Shown in pieces: positions 6,243 to 13,477 of a stretch of DNA of 13,477 nucleotides (positions are counted from its first letter, which is position 1; every line of letters begins with the position of its first letter). This stretch comes from Desulfobulbus sp. GTDB taxonomy: Bacteria > Desulfobacterota > Desulfobulbia > Desulfobulbales > Desulfobulbaceae. The translations under genes and the position numbers were made by a program. The DNA lies in the NCBI GenBank assembly GCA_030602145.1, contig JAUWAH010000017.1, positions 1 through 13,477 of the forward strand, read 5' to 3'. The notes below the pieces were generated by a model. It was not told the DNA's origin, did not search any database, and saw only the letters and a program-made list of their open reading frames with translations.

Positions 6243-8774
6243 TCACTTTCCGTGAACAAACTGTCCGGTTGACTCGTCGAGGAATAGTTCTTTTCCCGCG
6301 AAAGGACTGGCGTTCATGCTCTTTCCGTCGGTTCGACAGGTGACCGTCCCATGGCGGGCGGTGATCAGGAAGGGAATTTTTTTCTGCCGCCAGATCTCCA
6401 GGTTGTCCGGTGCCGGCATCACGTCTTGCCGTCTCGGGCCGGCGGAGACGATGATCAGCGCCGGGCCGACCGCGTCCAGGAAATTTTCGCCGCCGGACGT
6501 GCGGCTGCCGTGATGCGGCGCCAGCAGTACATCGGATTGAAGCGGCACGCCGGCTCGGATCAGCCTGTTTTCGGCGACCCTTTCGATATCGGCCGGAAAA
6601 AGAAAGCTGCGCAAGCCATGGTCGAGTCTGAGCACCAGGCTGCGGCTGTTGGTTGAAAATCGTTCAGCCGGCTCGTACAGACCGGGCATGCCCAGGCAGG
6701 TGAGGGTCGCTCCGCCATCGCTGCGCAGGATGTCGCCGCCTGCCGAGGTCTGCACCTTGGCGCCCTGTTGGTTGAGCGTGGCCAACAACTGTTGGTAGGG
6801 CGGCTCTTCGCCGGGGTCGCCGTTGACGAAGACCCGCTGCGGTTGAAACCGGGCGGCAACAAAGGGGAGACCGTTGTAATGGTCATGGTGGGGGTGGGTG
6901 ATGACCAGATCGTCAAGACGCCAGATGCGATGGTGCCAGAGAAACGGGGCAATGAATTGTTCGCCGGTGTCGAACCGTTCGCTGCGATAGCCGCCGCCGT
7001 CGATGAGCACCGTGCCACCGTCGGGGAACCGGACGAGGGCGGAAGCGCCCTGGCCGACATCGAGAAAACTGACCATCAGTTCGCGGCTGGAAAACGGCCA
7101 CCAAAGGGAACGACTGAACGAGCCGGCCAGCACCAGGGTTAGTGCCGCAATCAGGGCCAACTGTCCGGACGTGCGAGGCCGCCGGAGCAGGAGAAACAGG
7201 ACAACAAAATACAGGGCGATTTCCAGCGGGGTCGGGGTAATGGTCCAGACCGAACCAGAAATGAATCCGGCAACGGCCTTGCTCAACCAGACAGCGAGCA
7301 GGATACCCTGGCTGCCGATGTGGAGCAGGATGGCCGCCAGGTCCGGGGCAAGGGGAACCAGCGGGATGGCTGCCAGACCGCAGGGCAGAGCCCACAGGCA
7401 GAGCAGAGGTTCGATGCAGAGGTTCATCACCGGGCCGGTCAGGGAAAAGCGGTTGAAGTGATAGAGAAGGATCGGCAGGGTACCGGCGGTGGCGGCCAGG
7501 GAGACATAGAGCATCGATTGGAGCACCCGGAGCATTTTGACGATCGGCCGGTGGCGATCACGGTGCCGGTCTGCGGCAAGGAAGACCGGCAGGCGGGGAT
7601 AGATGAGGTTGATGGCCAGGACCGCCGCAAAGGAGAGTTGAAACGAAGGGGTGAAAAGCGCCAGCGGGGACAGGGCCAGAACCAGGAGGGCGGCTGCGGC
7701 GATCAGGTGGATCAGGGTGCGCTGCCGGCGCAGGACGACGGCATAGATCACCAGCAGGGCCATGACCAGCGCCCTGAAGGCCGGGATGTCGAAACCGGCG
7801 ATGAAGGTGTAGAGCAAGAGCAACGGTGCCGTCAGTCCCAGGGCCAAGGTGGGGACATGGGTGTGGAGGAGCAGCCAGGTGCTCCGTTTCAGCAGCCAGG
7901 TCAACAGGGCGACACAGAACACCCCGAGCAGGCTGAGGTGGAGCCCGGATATGGATAAAATATGAAAGCATCCGTTGTCCTTGAACAATTCCATGATCTG
8001 CGGCGGTACATTGACCACCGAGCCGATCAGCAGGGCCTGGTACAACCCCGCGACCTCCGGACTGAAACGGCTGTTGAGGAAGGTCGCGGTGTTTTGCCGG
8101 ACCCGTTCGGGCAGAGTGGTCAGGGTGTGCCATGCGGACCGGGCGGGTTCCTCCACCGGCAGGATTTCCCGCGCTGACTGAATCCACCCCGTGTGGGCGA
8201 TCGATCTGGTGGCCATCTGCAACCGGTAGTCGAAGGTCCCCGGAGAGCGCGGAGGCCGGATCGGCTCGACCGTGGCCATGGTCATGATGGTGGTGCCCGG
8301 CACGAACATTGGATCGGTGGACCCGGGCACGGAGAGCAGTACCTTGCCGCGAACCGGTTGGAATCGATTGTTCCGGGCGGCATCATGGATCAGCAGGGAT
8401 TCGCAGGCCAACTCGAACCGGGTACGCTCACCATTATACTCCGCCATGGAGTGGATGCGGCCGATCAGGGTAACCTTGGTCGAATCGGTGACCAGGGCGG
8501 CGAGATGATTCGGATCGGCGACCGGCTGCATGGCCAGGTGGGTATGCAGCATCCCGGTCAGGAAAAAGAGCGGGAGCGTTGTGAGCGGTCGGTGGCGGGA
8601 ATGAAGGAGGAGAGCGGCAACGGCTGTCAGGCAAAGCAGAACTGAGACGACGGCGACCACCGGCAGACCGGCAAGTCGGGAGGCGCAGAGGAAGGCGGTA
8701 GTGGATCCGGCAAGGAAGCAGGCTGTGACGCTGACGAGCAGACCATCGGTGCACCAGCGGACCAGCCTGTCCAT
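6243..8774 (-). CDS. comEC: ComEC/Rec2 family DNA uptake channel
   Basis: ComEC is the inner-membrane channel that carries single-stranded DNA into the cytoplasm during natural transformation. The 843-residue product has the full three-part layout. N-terminal membrane segments are followed by the soluble DUF4131/OB-type region (about 95-200). Next is the multi-spanning competence domain, with HILSISGLHLSLL (271-283) and many hydrophobic helices to about 550. Last is a C-terminal metallo-beta-lactamase-like domain from about 566. That domain keeps DVGQG (572-576), the metal motif THPHHDH (626-632) and APHHGS (752-757), so a nuclease function is plausible. The ATG at 8774 lies 10 bases after the waaA stop. 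The ribosome site is weak (GGAC), suggesting translational coupling to waaA. The reading frame stays open far upstream, but that part only overlaps waaA in another frame. Confidence 0.93.
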   Translation of the reverse strand: MDRLVRWCTDGLLVSVTACFLAGSTTAFLCASRLAGLPVVAVVSVLLCLTAVAALLLHSRHRPLTTLPLFFLTGMLHTHLAMQPVADPNHLAALVTDSTKVTLIGRIHSMAEYNGERTRFELACESLLIHDAARNNRFQPVRGKVLLSVPGSTDPMFVPGTTIMTMATVEPIRPPRSPGTFDYRLQMATRSIAHTGWIQSAREILPVEEPARSAWHTLTTLPERVRQNTATFLNSRFSPEVAGLYQALLIGSVVNVPPQIMELFKDNGCFHILSISGLHLSLLGVFCVALLTWLLKRSTWLLLHTHVPTLALGLTAPLLLLYTFIAGFDIPAFRALVMALLVIYAVVLRRQRTLIHLIAAAALLVLALSPLALFTPSFQLSFAAVLAINLIYPRLPVFLAADRHRDRHRPIVKMLRVLQSMLYVSLAATAGTLPILLYHFNRFSLTGPVMNLCIEPLLCLWALPCGLAAIPLVPLAPDLAAILLHIGSQGILLAVWLSKAVAGFISGSVWTITPTPLEIALYFVVLFLLLRRPRTSGQLALIAALTLVLAGSFSRSLWWPFSSRELMVSFLDVGQGASALVRFPDGGTVLIDGGGYRSERFDTGEQFIAPFLWHHRIWRLDDLVITHPHHDHYNGLPFVAARFQPQRVFVNGDPGEEPPYQQLLATLNQQGAKVQTSAGGDILRSDGGATLTCLGMPGLYEPAERFSTNSRSLVLRLDHGLRSFLFPADIERVAENRLIRAGVPLQSDVLLAPHHGSRTSGGENFLDAVGPALIIVSAGPRRQDVMPAPDNLEIWRQKKIPFLITARHGTVTCRTDGKSMNASPFAGKELFLDESTGQFVHGK

Positions 8775-8784
8775 GGTCAGTCCA

Positions 8785-10089
8785 TTAAACCCGAGACGTG
8801 CCGGCCACCAGGGAGCCGATCTCCGCAAGATGGCGGTCGATGACACCTCGCTGGCCATCCACGCAGGCTTTGGCGGCATGGGCCATGGACCGGTGCAGGG
8901 GCGCATCGGTGAAGATCCGGTGGAGCCGATCGTGCAGTTCGTTCTCGCCGGCGACCTGGCCGGCGCCGCCGCAACCGACCAGTTCCGCGGCGATTTCGGC
9001 AAAATCCTCCATGTGCGGCCCAAAAAAGACCGGAACGGCGGCAACAGCCGGCTCGATGGGATTGTGGCCGCCTTCGGCCACCAGGCTGCCACCGATAAAG
9101 ACTGTGTGGGCCATGGTATAGCAACCGGCCAGTTCACCGAGGGTATCGAGCAGCAGCACGGGACTCCGGCTGCTTCGATCAAGGCTCCAGCGTCGACAGT
9201 CAAGGTCCATCCGGTGGGCGATGGCCGCGATTTCTTCACCCCGCTCAATGTTTCTCGGTGCCAGCAGCATCTGCAGGTCGGCCAGATCGCGGCGCAGTCG
9301 CAGGTAGACCCGGAAAAGGGCGGCCTCCTCGCCGTGATGGGTCGATCCGCAGATCCACAGCGGAGCCGAGGCGGCAAAACCATACCTTTCCTTTTGACGG
9401 GCGACGGTTGCCGGGCTCCGATCCTTCTCGGCCAAACCGCCGGTGTCGAACTTGAGGTTGCCCAGGGTGACGACCTTGGCCGGCTTGATGCCCAGGGCGA
9501 CCATCTTGTCGGCGTCGGCTCGGGTCTGCATGGCAAGCCTGGAAAACCCGTTGAACATCGGGCGGAAGATGAGGGCAAAGCGCCGGTAACGGTCGAAGGA
9601 GCGGGCCGATATCCTGCCGTTGACCAGGAATGTCGGGATGCGGTGCCGGGCCAGGCAGGCCAGCCAGTGGGGCCAGAAGTCGGTTTCCACCAGGATGAAC
9701 AGGTCCGGCCTGATTGTGCGGATAAAGAAAGGGACCACCGGGCCGAGGTCAAGGGGGCCATCGATGACCAAGTCGGCCGAGGAGGCCAGCAGGGTGCGGG
9801 CCGTTTCGGCACCGGACCGGGTGGTGGCGGAAAAGACGATGCAGGCGGATGGATAGGCGCATCGAAGACCCTGCACCAGTGGCAGGGCCGAGGTCACTTC
9901 GCCCACCGACAGGGCGTGGATCCAGAAAGTCGGCGCGCCACGGGAGGAACGGATGCGGGCCATGCGGTCGGCCAGTCCCCGGCCCAGCCGGCGGAGAAGT
10001 CGATGCCGGTCTTTGTGACGTCCGGCGATCCGGAGGGGAAGCAGGATCAGCGAAGCGATGGTGGTAAAAAGAGGATAGAAAAATAACAT
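8785..10089 (-). CDS. waaA: 3-deoxy-D-manno-octulosonic acid (Kdo) transferase
   Basis: WaaA (KdtA) transfers Kdo from CMP-Kdo to the lipid A precursor at the cytoplasmic face of the inner membrane, starting the LPS inner core. The ATG at 10089 gives 434 residues, close to the family's ~425. The protein starts with an N-terminal membrane anchor (about 3-22), then WIHALSVGEV (56-65) with the catalytic-type Glu64. ETDFWPH (135-141), GNLKFD (210-215) and the nucleotide-sugar motif FIGGSLVAEGGHNPIEP (331-347) follow in order, as in E. coli KdtA. The frame is open up to 10323, but the extra N-terminal residues look non-homologous and precede the anchor, so the internal ATG is preferred. The ribosome site is poor: AGGGG is about 13 bases away. 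It heads a minus-strand block with comEC and probably the PilZ gene. Confidence 0.94.
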   Translation of the reverse strand: MLFFYPLFTTIASLILLPLRIAGRHKDRHRLLRRLGRGLADRMARIRSSRGAPTFWIHALSVGEVTSALPLVQGLRCAYPSACIVFSATTRSGAETARTLLASSADLVIDGPLDLGPVVPFFIRTIRPDLFILVETDFWPHWLACLARHRIPTFLVNGRISARSFDRYRRFALIFRPMFNGFSRLAMQTRADADKMVALGIKPAKVVTLGNLKFDTGGLAEKDRSPATVARQKERYGFAASAPLWICGSTHHGEEAALFRVYLRLRRDLADLQMLLAPRNIERGEEIAAIAHRMDLDCRRWSLDRSSRSPVLLLDTLGELAGCYTMAHTVFIGGSLVAEGGHNPIEPAVAAVPVFFGPHMEDFAEIAAELVGCGGAGQVAGENELHDRLHRIFTDAPLHRSMAHAAKACVDGQRGVIDRHLAEIGSLVAGTSRV

Positions 10090-10332
10090 GATTGGTCCGA
10101 ACCCCTGTGATGAAGCCAACCCGGTGCGACTTGAGGTGTTGTTACCAGGATTCGATGGCTCTGTCGAAGAAGAAGCGCATATGATCCGGTTTTTCTTGGC
10201 CGGGAAAGTGTTCGCCTTCTTGGTCGATGGAGAGAACAAATAAAAATGAACGGGCTCTATGTTGGAATGATAGTTCGTTTGAGCGCCTGATTGCTGAATT
10301 TTCTTCTTGAAGCGGGGATGCATATCCGGTAG
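10090..10332. other. Divergent waaA / lrp intergenic region
   Basis: This gap of about 243 bases lies between two divergent genes and must hold promoters for both, but I find no strong -35/-10 pair. The part from about 10200 to 10320 is more A/T rich. On the minus strand an open frame ending at 10142 encodes a protein-like tail (RAIESW at its end) with no credible start. It may be a gene remnant and is discussed as a finding. An Lrp-type regulator often binds its own upstream region, so autoregulatory sites are possible but not visible as clear repeats. Confidence 0.4.
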
Positions 10333-10836
10333 ATGGACGTATTGATAAACAAGTCCGTGGAGTCAACAAACCCGATGCCCATGCTTGATGCAATCAGTCT
10401 TAAAATCCTGAAGATCCTCCAGGAAAAAGCCCGTATACCCAATATCGAGGTGGCGAGGCAAGTGGAGATGGCGCCTTCGGCGGTGCTGGAGCGTATCCGC
10501 AAGATGGAGCGACAGGGCTTCATCGATGGCTACGAGGTCCGGCTCAATCCCACCCGGTTTGACCGCCGCCAGATCGCCTTTGTCGAAGTGTCCACCAGGT
10601 CGGTGGGTGATCTCCCCCGGACCGGCGAGGCCCTGGCTGCCATCGACGAGGTGCAGGAGGTGCACTACGTGGCCGGAAACGACGGCTACCTGGTCAAGCT
10701 CCGGGTGGCCGACACGGCGGAGTTGGCGACCGTCATCCGGGACAAGATCGCTGGCATCGACGAGGTTGTCTCCACCCGGACCACCACTGTGCTGCACACC
10801 TACAAGGAAACCGCGCGCATTCCCATTCGCGGTTGA
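10333..10836 (+). CDS. Lrp/AsnC family transcriptional regulator
   Basis: This is a DNA-binding regulator of the leucine-responsive/asparagine-responsive type, which usually forms octamers that sense amino acids. The N-terminal winged helix-turn-helix starts at LDAISLKILKILQEKARI (18-35), with the recognition helix near APSAVLERIRKMERQG (47-62). The C-terminal RAM/ligand domain (about 78-160) includes HYVAGNDGYLVKL (111-123), which matches the family's G-D/N-x-D/G-Y-x-L turn. The ATG at 10333 gives 167 residues without a clear ribosome site. The ATG at 10375 (MPMLDAI) would give 153 residues, the more usual length, with GGAG 12 bases upstream, and may be the real start. The PLP decarboxylase begins 26 bases after its stop, so it probably controls or senses the product of that gene. 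The effector is unknown. Confidence 0.9.
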   Translation: MDVLINKSVESTNPMPMLDAISLKILKILQEKARIPNIEVARQVEMAPSAVLERIRKMERQGFIDGYEVRLNPTRFDRRQIAFVEVSTRSVGDLPRTGEALAAIDEVQEVHYVAGNDGYLVKLRVADTAELATVIRDKIAGIDEVVSTRTTTVLHTYKETARIPIRG

Positions 10837-10862
10837 ACCCCCAATATCACGAGGAAAACATC

Positions 10863-12122
10863 ATGCCGATGTCCCAAGGCTTCAAGGATCGTCTCTTTCC
10901 CCACCTGCCGGCAATCGCCGCCCATTACGGAACCCCCTTCCACATCTATGACGAGGTCGGCATCCGGGAAACGGGGCATCACCTGCAAGCGGCCTTTGCC
11001 GATATCCCCGGCTTTCGCGAGTATTTCGCCGTCAAGGCCCTGCCCAATCCGGCCATCATGGCCATTATGCGGGACATGGGGTTCGGCTTCGATTGCAGTT
11101 CGGTGCCGGAACTGATGCTGGCCCGGCGTCTCGGCGCCAGCGGCGATGATATCATGTTCACCTCCAACAACACCAGCCGGGCCGATTTCGCGGCCGCCGC
11201 CGCCGAAGGGGGCTGCATCCTCAACCTGGACGACATCAGCCTGATCGACAAGGTGGAACAGATGCCGGAACTGATTTGCTTCCGCTACAATCCCGGCAAC
11301 CGTCGCCGCGGCAACGACATCATCGGCAAGCCCGAGGAGGCCAAGTACGGAGTCAGCCACGACCAGATCGTCGAAGCGTACCAGCGCGCCCGAGCCCGAG
11401 GGGCGAAGCGGTTCGGCCTCCATACCATGCTGGCCTCCAACGAACTCCATTACAGCTACATGGTGCAGACCGCGGCCATGCTTCTGGAGCTGGTGGAGAC
11501 CATCGGCCGGGAGCTGGGTATCACCTTTGAGTTCATCAACATCGGCGGTGGGTTGGGCATCCCCTACCTGCCCGGGGTCGATCCCCTGAACGTTGCCGCC
11601 ATGGGCGAGGAGATCACCGCCCTGTTTGTCGACTTCAAGGATCGGCACGGTTACTGCCCTGCGCTGCTCATGGAGAGCGGCCGCTACATGACCGGCCCCC
11701 ACGGGGTGCTGGTGACCACGGCCATCAACCGCAAGGAGATCTACCGGACCTACATTGGTGTCGATGCCTGCATGTCGGCCCTGATGCGGCCGGCCCTGTA
11801 CGGCGCCTACCATCATATCGAGGTGCTGGGCAAGGACGGCAGCGCCGGGACCGAGATCGTCGATGTGGTCGGCTCGCTCTGCGAGAACAACGACAAGTTC
11901 GCCATCCAGCGCGAACTGCCCGGGGTCGTCGATGGCGACCTGCTGGTCATTCAGGATTCCGGCGCCCACGGCCACGCCATGGGCTTCAACTACAACGGCA
12001 AGATGCGTCCCCGGGAACTGCTGTTCGGCCAGGATGGCAGCGTCCGGTTGATCCGCCGCGAAGAACGGCCCGAGGATTACTTCGCCACCTTGCAGTTCGA
12101 GGATAAGGTCCTCAAGCTGTGA
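10863..12122 (+). CDS. lysA: LysA-type PLP decarboxylase (probable diaminopimelate decarboxylase)
   Basis: This is a fold-type III PLP decarboxylase of the LysA/ornithine decarboxylase family. The likely reaction is meso-diaminopimelate to L-lysine plus CO2, the last step of lysine synthesis. ATG 10863 has GAGGA (10851-10855) 7 bases upstream and gives 419 residues, typical for LysA. The PLP lysine lies in YFAVKALPNP (Lys58). Further motifs are HTMLASNELHY (187-197), the phosphate-binding NIGGGLGIPY (226-235), ESGRYMTGP (271-279), the cofactor/substrate loop SLCENNDKFA (338-347, Cys340) and GFNYNGKMRP (374-383). Several differ from classical LysA: ESGR instead of EPGR, CENND instead of CESxD, and GAHG where GAYG is common. 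A related substrate such as D-ornithine/D-lysine, or another basic amino acid, cannot be excluded. The neighbouring Lrp/AsnC gene supports an amino-acid role. Family secure, substrate less so. Confidence 0.85.
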   Translation: MPMSQGFKDRLFPHLPAIAAHYGTPFHIYDEVGIRETGHHLQAAFADIPGFREYFAVKALPNPAIMAIMRDMGFGFDCSSVPELMLARRLGASGDDIMFTSNNTSRADFAAAAAEGGCILNLDDISLIDKVEQMPELICFRYNPGNRRRGNDIIGKPEEAKYGVSHDQIVEAYQRARARGAKRFGLHTMLASNELHYSYMVQTAAMLLELVETIGRELGITFEFINIGGGLGIPYLPGVDPLNVAAMGEEITALFVDFKDRHGYCPALLMESGRYMTGPHGVLVTTAINRKEIYRTYIGVDACMSALMRPALYGAYHHIEVLGKDGSAGTEIVDVVGSLCENNDKFAIQRELPGVVDGDLLVIQDSGAHGHAMGFNYNGKMRPRELLFGQDGSVRLIRREERPEDYFATLQFEDKVLKL

Positions 12123-12132
12123 GGCTGACCTT

Positions 12133-12870
12133 TTGAATCTCCTCCTTCTCGAACCGGGGGAACTGACGGGCGGGGGGGTTTCCCTCGCCGACCGGCGGGC
12201 CGCCCATCTGCTCCAGGTGCTCCAGGTCGAAGAGGGAAGGGCGGTGCGGCTGGGGGTGATCGGCGGTCCGCTCGGCATTGGCCGGGTGGTGGCGATCGAG
12301 GGGGAGACAGTGCGGCTTTCGGTCGATCTGGAGCACGAACCGGTCTGCGATCTGCATATCGAACTGATCCTGGCCCTGCCCCGGCCGATCATGCTCCAGC
12401 GCATTCTCAAGCAGGCCACGGTGCTCGGGGTCCGGCGCTTCCATCTCATCCGTTCGCGCCGGGTGGAGAAATCGTTTTTCCACAGCCCGGTACTGACGCC
12501 TGCGAAAATCCGCACGCTCCTCCTGGAGGGCATGGAGCAGGCCATGGACACCTGGCTGCCCGAGGTCCATATTCACAAGCAGTTCAAACCCTTCGTCGAG
12601 GATGTCCTGCCCAGCCTTGACGGCCGGGGTCTGATCGCCCATCCCGAGGCAGGCGGCAATCTGGCAGGCGGACCGGTGACGGGCCATGCCGGGCAACGGC
12701 TGCTGCTCGCGGTCGGTCCCGAAGGAGGCTGGTCCGACCATGAACTCGGCGCCTTTCTCGATCGCGGCTTCCACGGCTTCACCATGGGCCGCCGCATCCT
12801 CCACGTCGATACCGCCGTGGTCAGCCTGCTGGCCCAGATCCAGCTTCTCTACGACCTGCGCAGACGCTGA
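12133..12870 (+). CDS. rsmE: 16S rRNA (uracil-1498-N3)-methyltransferase RsmE
   Basis: RsmE is a SPOUT-fold, SAM-dependent enzyme that methylates U1498 of 16S rRNA in the assembled 30S subunit. The protein has an N-terminal PUA-like RNA-binding part (about 1-70, with HLLQVLQVEEG) and the C-terminal trefoil-knot methyltransferase. The knot motifs are LAVGPEGGWSDHEL (192-205) and MGRRILHVDTA (218-228). The latter corresponds to the usual LGxRILRxETA, with HVD replacing the common RxE. Length, 245 residues, is normal. The start is a TTG at 12133 with GAGG (12121-12124) 8 bases upstream; no ATG fits the N-terminus. It starts 10 bases after the decarboxylase stop, so it is likely co-transcribed with it. 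Its 3' end overlaps the end of murJ on the other strand. Confidence 0.93.
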   Translation: MNLLLLEPGELTGGGVSLADRRAAHLLQVLQVEEGRAVRLGVIGGPLGIGRVVAIEGETVRLSVDLEHEPVCDLHIELILALPRPIMLQRILKQATVLGVRRFHLIRSRRVEKSFFHSPVLTPAKIRTLLLEGMEQAMDTWLPEVHIHKQFKPFVEDVLPSLDGRGLIAHPEAGGNLAGGPVTGHAGQRLLLAVGPEGGWSDHELGAFLDRGFHGFTMGRRILHVDTAVVSLLAQIQLLYDLRRR

Positions 12871-13477
12871 GCCACCTTGCCGGCGAGCAGGGTGAACTCC
12901 GGCAGGCGCAGCAGATAGAGGCCGACCCCATACATCCCCACCGCCATGCCGATGAGCAGGGCGAGCGAACCGATCTGCGCCGGCACCGAGCCGTGCAAAC
13001 CGTCCGCAAGCACCTGTTCCAGTCCCACGATTCCGCCGCACATCAACCCGGTGGCCGCCAGGATCTTGGCCAGTCCGGTCAGCAGATACCCCAGCGGATA
13101 TCCGGTCAGTTTACGGTAGAGGACGATGCCGAGAAACAGGAAGTTGAGCATCATGGCGCAGGAGGTCGACAGAGCAATGCCCCGATGCTGGAGGGCATCG
13201 ATCACTAGGTTGATGATCAGGATGTTGACGGCCACGCCGAGAAAGCTGCCGATCACCGGATAGCGGGTCTTGTTGATGGCGTAGAAGACCGGCACCATCA
13301 CCTTGATCGCCGAGTAGGCGAACAGACCGATGGCATAGTAGATGAGGGCGTCGGCGGTCTGGACCGTGTCGGCGGCGGTGAAGGCACCGTGCTCGAAGAT
13401 GAGGCGGATGATCGGTTCGGCCAGCAGTATCAGGCCGGCGGTGGCCGGCACGGCAAGGGTGAAGACCAGGACCAGGG
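12849..13477 (-). CDS. murJ: MurJ lipid II flippase, C-terminal part (partial)
   Basis: MurJ (MviN) is an inner-membrane MOP-superfamily flippase that moves lipid II outward for peptidoglycan synthesis. Only the last ~208 residues are in the window; the rest lies past the right edge, and the frame is open to 13477. The visible part has the family stretch ending in EPIIRLIFEHGAFTAADT, followed by YYAIGLFAYSAIKVMVPVFYAINKTRYPV, and then about six hydrophobic helices typical of the last third of the ~500-residue protein. The methionine-like GTG at 13451 is internal, not a start. The stop at 12849 lies inside rsmE, giving a 22-base convergent overlap. It ends in a basic tail (QRLRRS), as expected for a cytoplasmic end. 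Confidence 0.93.
   Translation of the reverse strand, partial: LVLVFTLAVPATAGLILLAEPIIRLIFEHGAFTAADTVQTADALIYYAIGLFAYSAIKVMVPVFYAINKTRYPVIGSFLGVAVNILIINLVIDALQHRGIALSTSCAMMLNFLFLGIVLYRKLTGYPLGYLLTGLAKILAATGLMCGGIVGLEQVLADGLHGSVPAQIGSLALLIGMAVGMYGVGLYLLRLPEFTLLAGKVAQRLRRS

Noticed and set aside
7320..7958. Plus-strand open frame of 212 codons rich in Gln, Gly and Glu
   Set aside because: It is antisense to the membrane domain of comEC. The composition is the mirror of Leu/Ala/Pro codons and not a real protein.
8775..9812. Open-frame extension upstream of comEC
   Set aside because: The comEC frame stays open through waaA, but the translated part is rich in Pro, Arg, Ser and Trp and shows no ComEC homology. 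The real start is the ATG at 8774.
8701..10086. Plus-strand open frame of 461 codons
   Set aside because: It lies antisense to waaA and the start of comEC, which have clear family motifs. Its composition (many Gly, Gln, Asp) is typical of a GC-rich shadow frame, and it shows no recognisable domain.
10800..12551. Minus-strand open frame of 583 codons
   Set aside because: It is antisense to the decarboxylase and rsmE, both well supported. The product is low-complexity with no motif.
12112..13041. Minus-strand open frame of 309 codons
   Set aside because: It overlaps rsmE in antisense and murJ in a different frame. murJ and rsmE account for the coding signal.

Overview
The window looks like chromosomal DNA from a Gram-negative sulfate-reducer-type bacterium, probably Desulfobacterota and most likely near Desulfobulbus (Desulfobulbales). 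The reasons are the style of the 16S rRNA 5' end (judged from memory, not searched), a selenocysteine pathway gene, a Kdo transferase (so an LPS outer membrane), a type IV pilus ATPase and moderately high GC. GC appears to rise from the selA end towards the lysA/rsmE end. I see no insertion sequence, CRISPR array, phage gene or tRNA.

Layout. Positions 1-370 hold the 5' part of a 16S rRNA gene on the minus strand, whose remainder lies beyond the left edge. The 364-base gap that follows is an rRNA leader and promoter region. It has two good sigma70-type promoters reading leftward (TTGACA-17-TATTTT and TTGACA-18-TATAGT), a boxA-like element and several hairpins. Rightward on the plus strand come selA, a TPR protein carrying two degenerate GGDEF-like domains, and pilT. 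Converging on pilT is a minus-strand block, in transcription order waaA (kdtA), comEC and a small zinc-ribbon/PilZ protein. From about 10.3 kb the plus strand carries an Lrp/AsnC regulator, a LysA-type PLP decarboxylase and rsmE. The 3' part of murJ enters on the minus strand from the right edge and overlaps the end of rsmE.

How the genes may work together. Most are housekeeping genes: rRNA and its modification, LPS core synthesis, peptidoglycan lipid II export, selenocysteine synthesis. The most interesting stretch is the middle. A pilus retraction ATPase lies next to a degenerate-GGDEF/TPR protein, a PilZ protein with a plausible c-di-GMP site, and the DNA uptake channel ComEC. This suggests a locus joining type IV pilus retraction, nucleotide second-messenger sensing and DNA uptake. 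The functional link is inferred from proximity only. The Lrp/AsnC gene directly before the decarboxylase suggests local amino-acid-responsive control.
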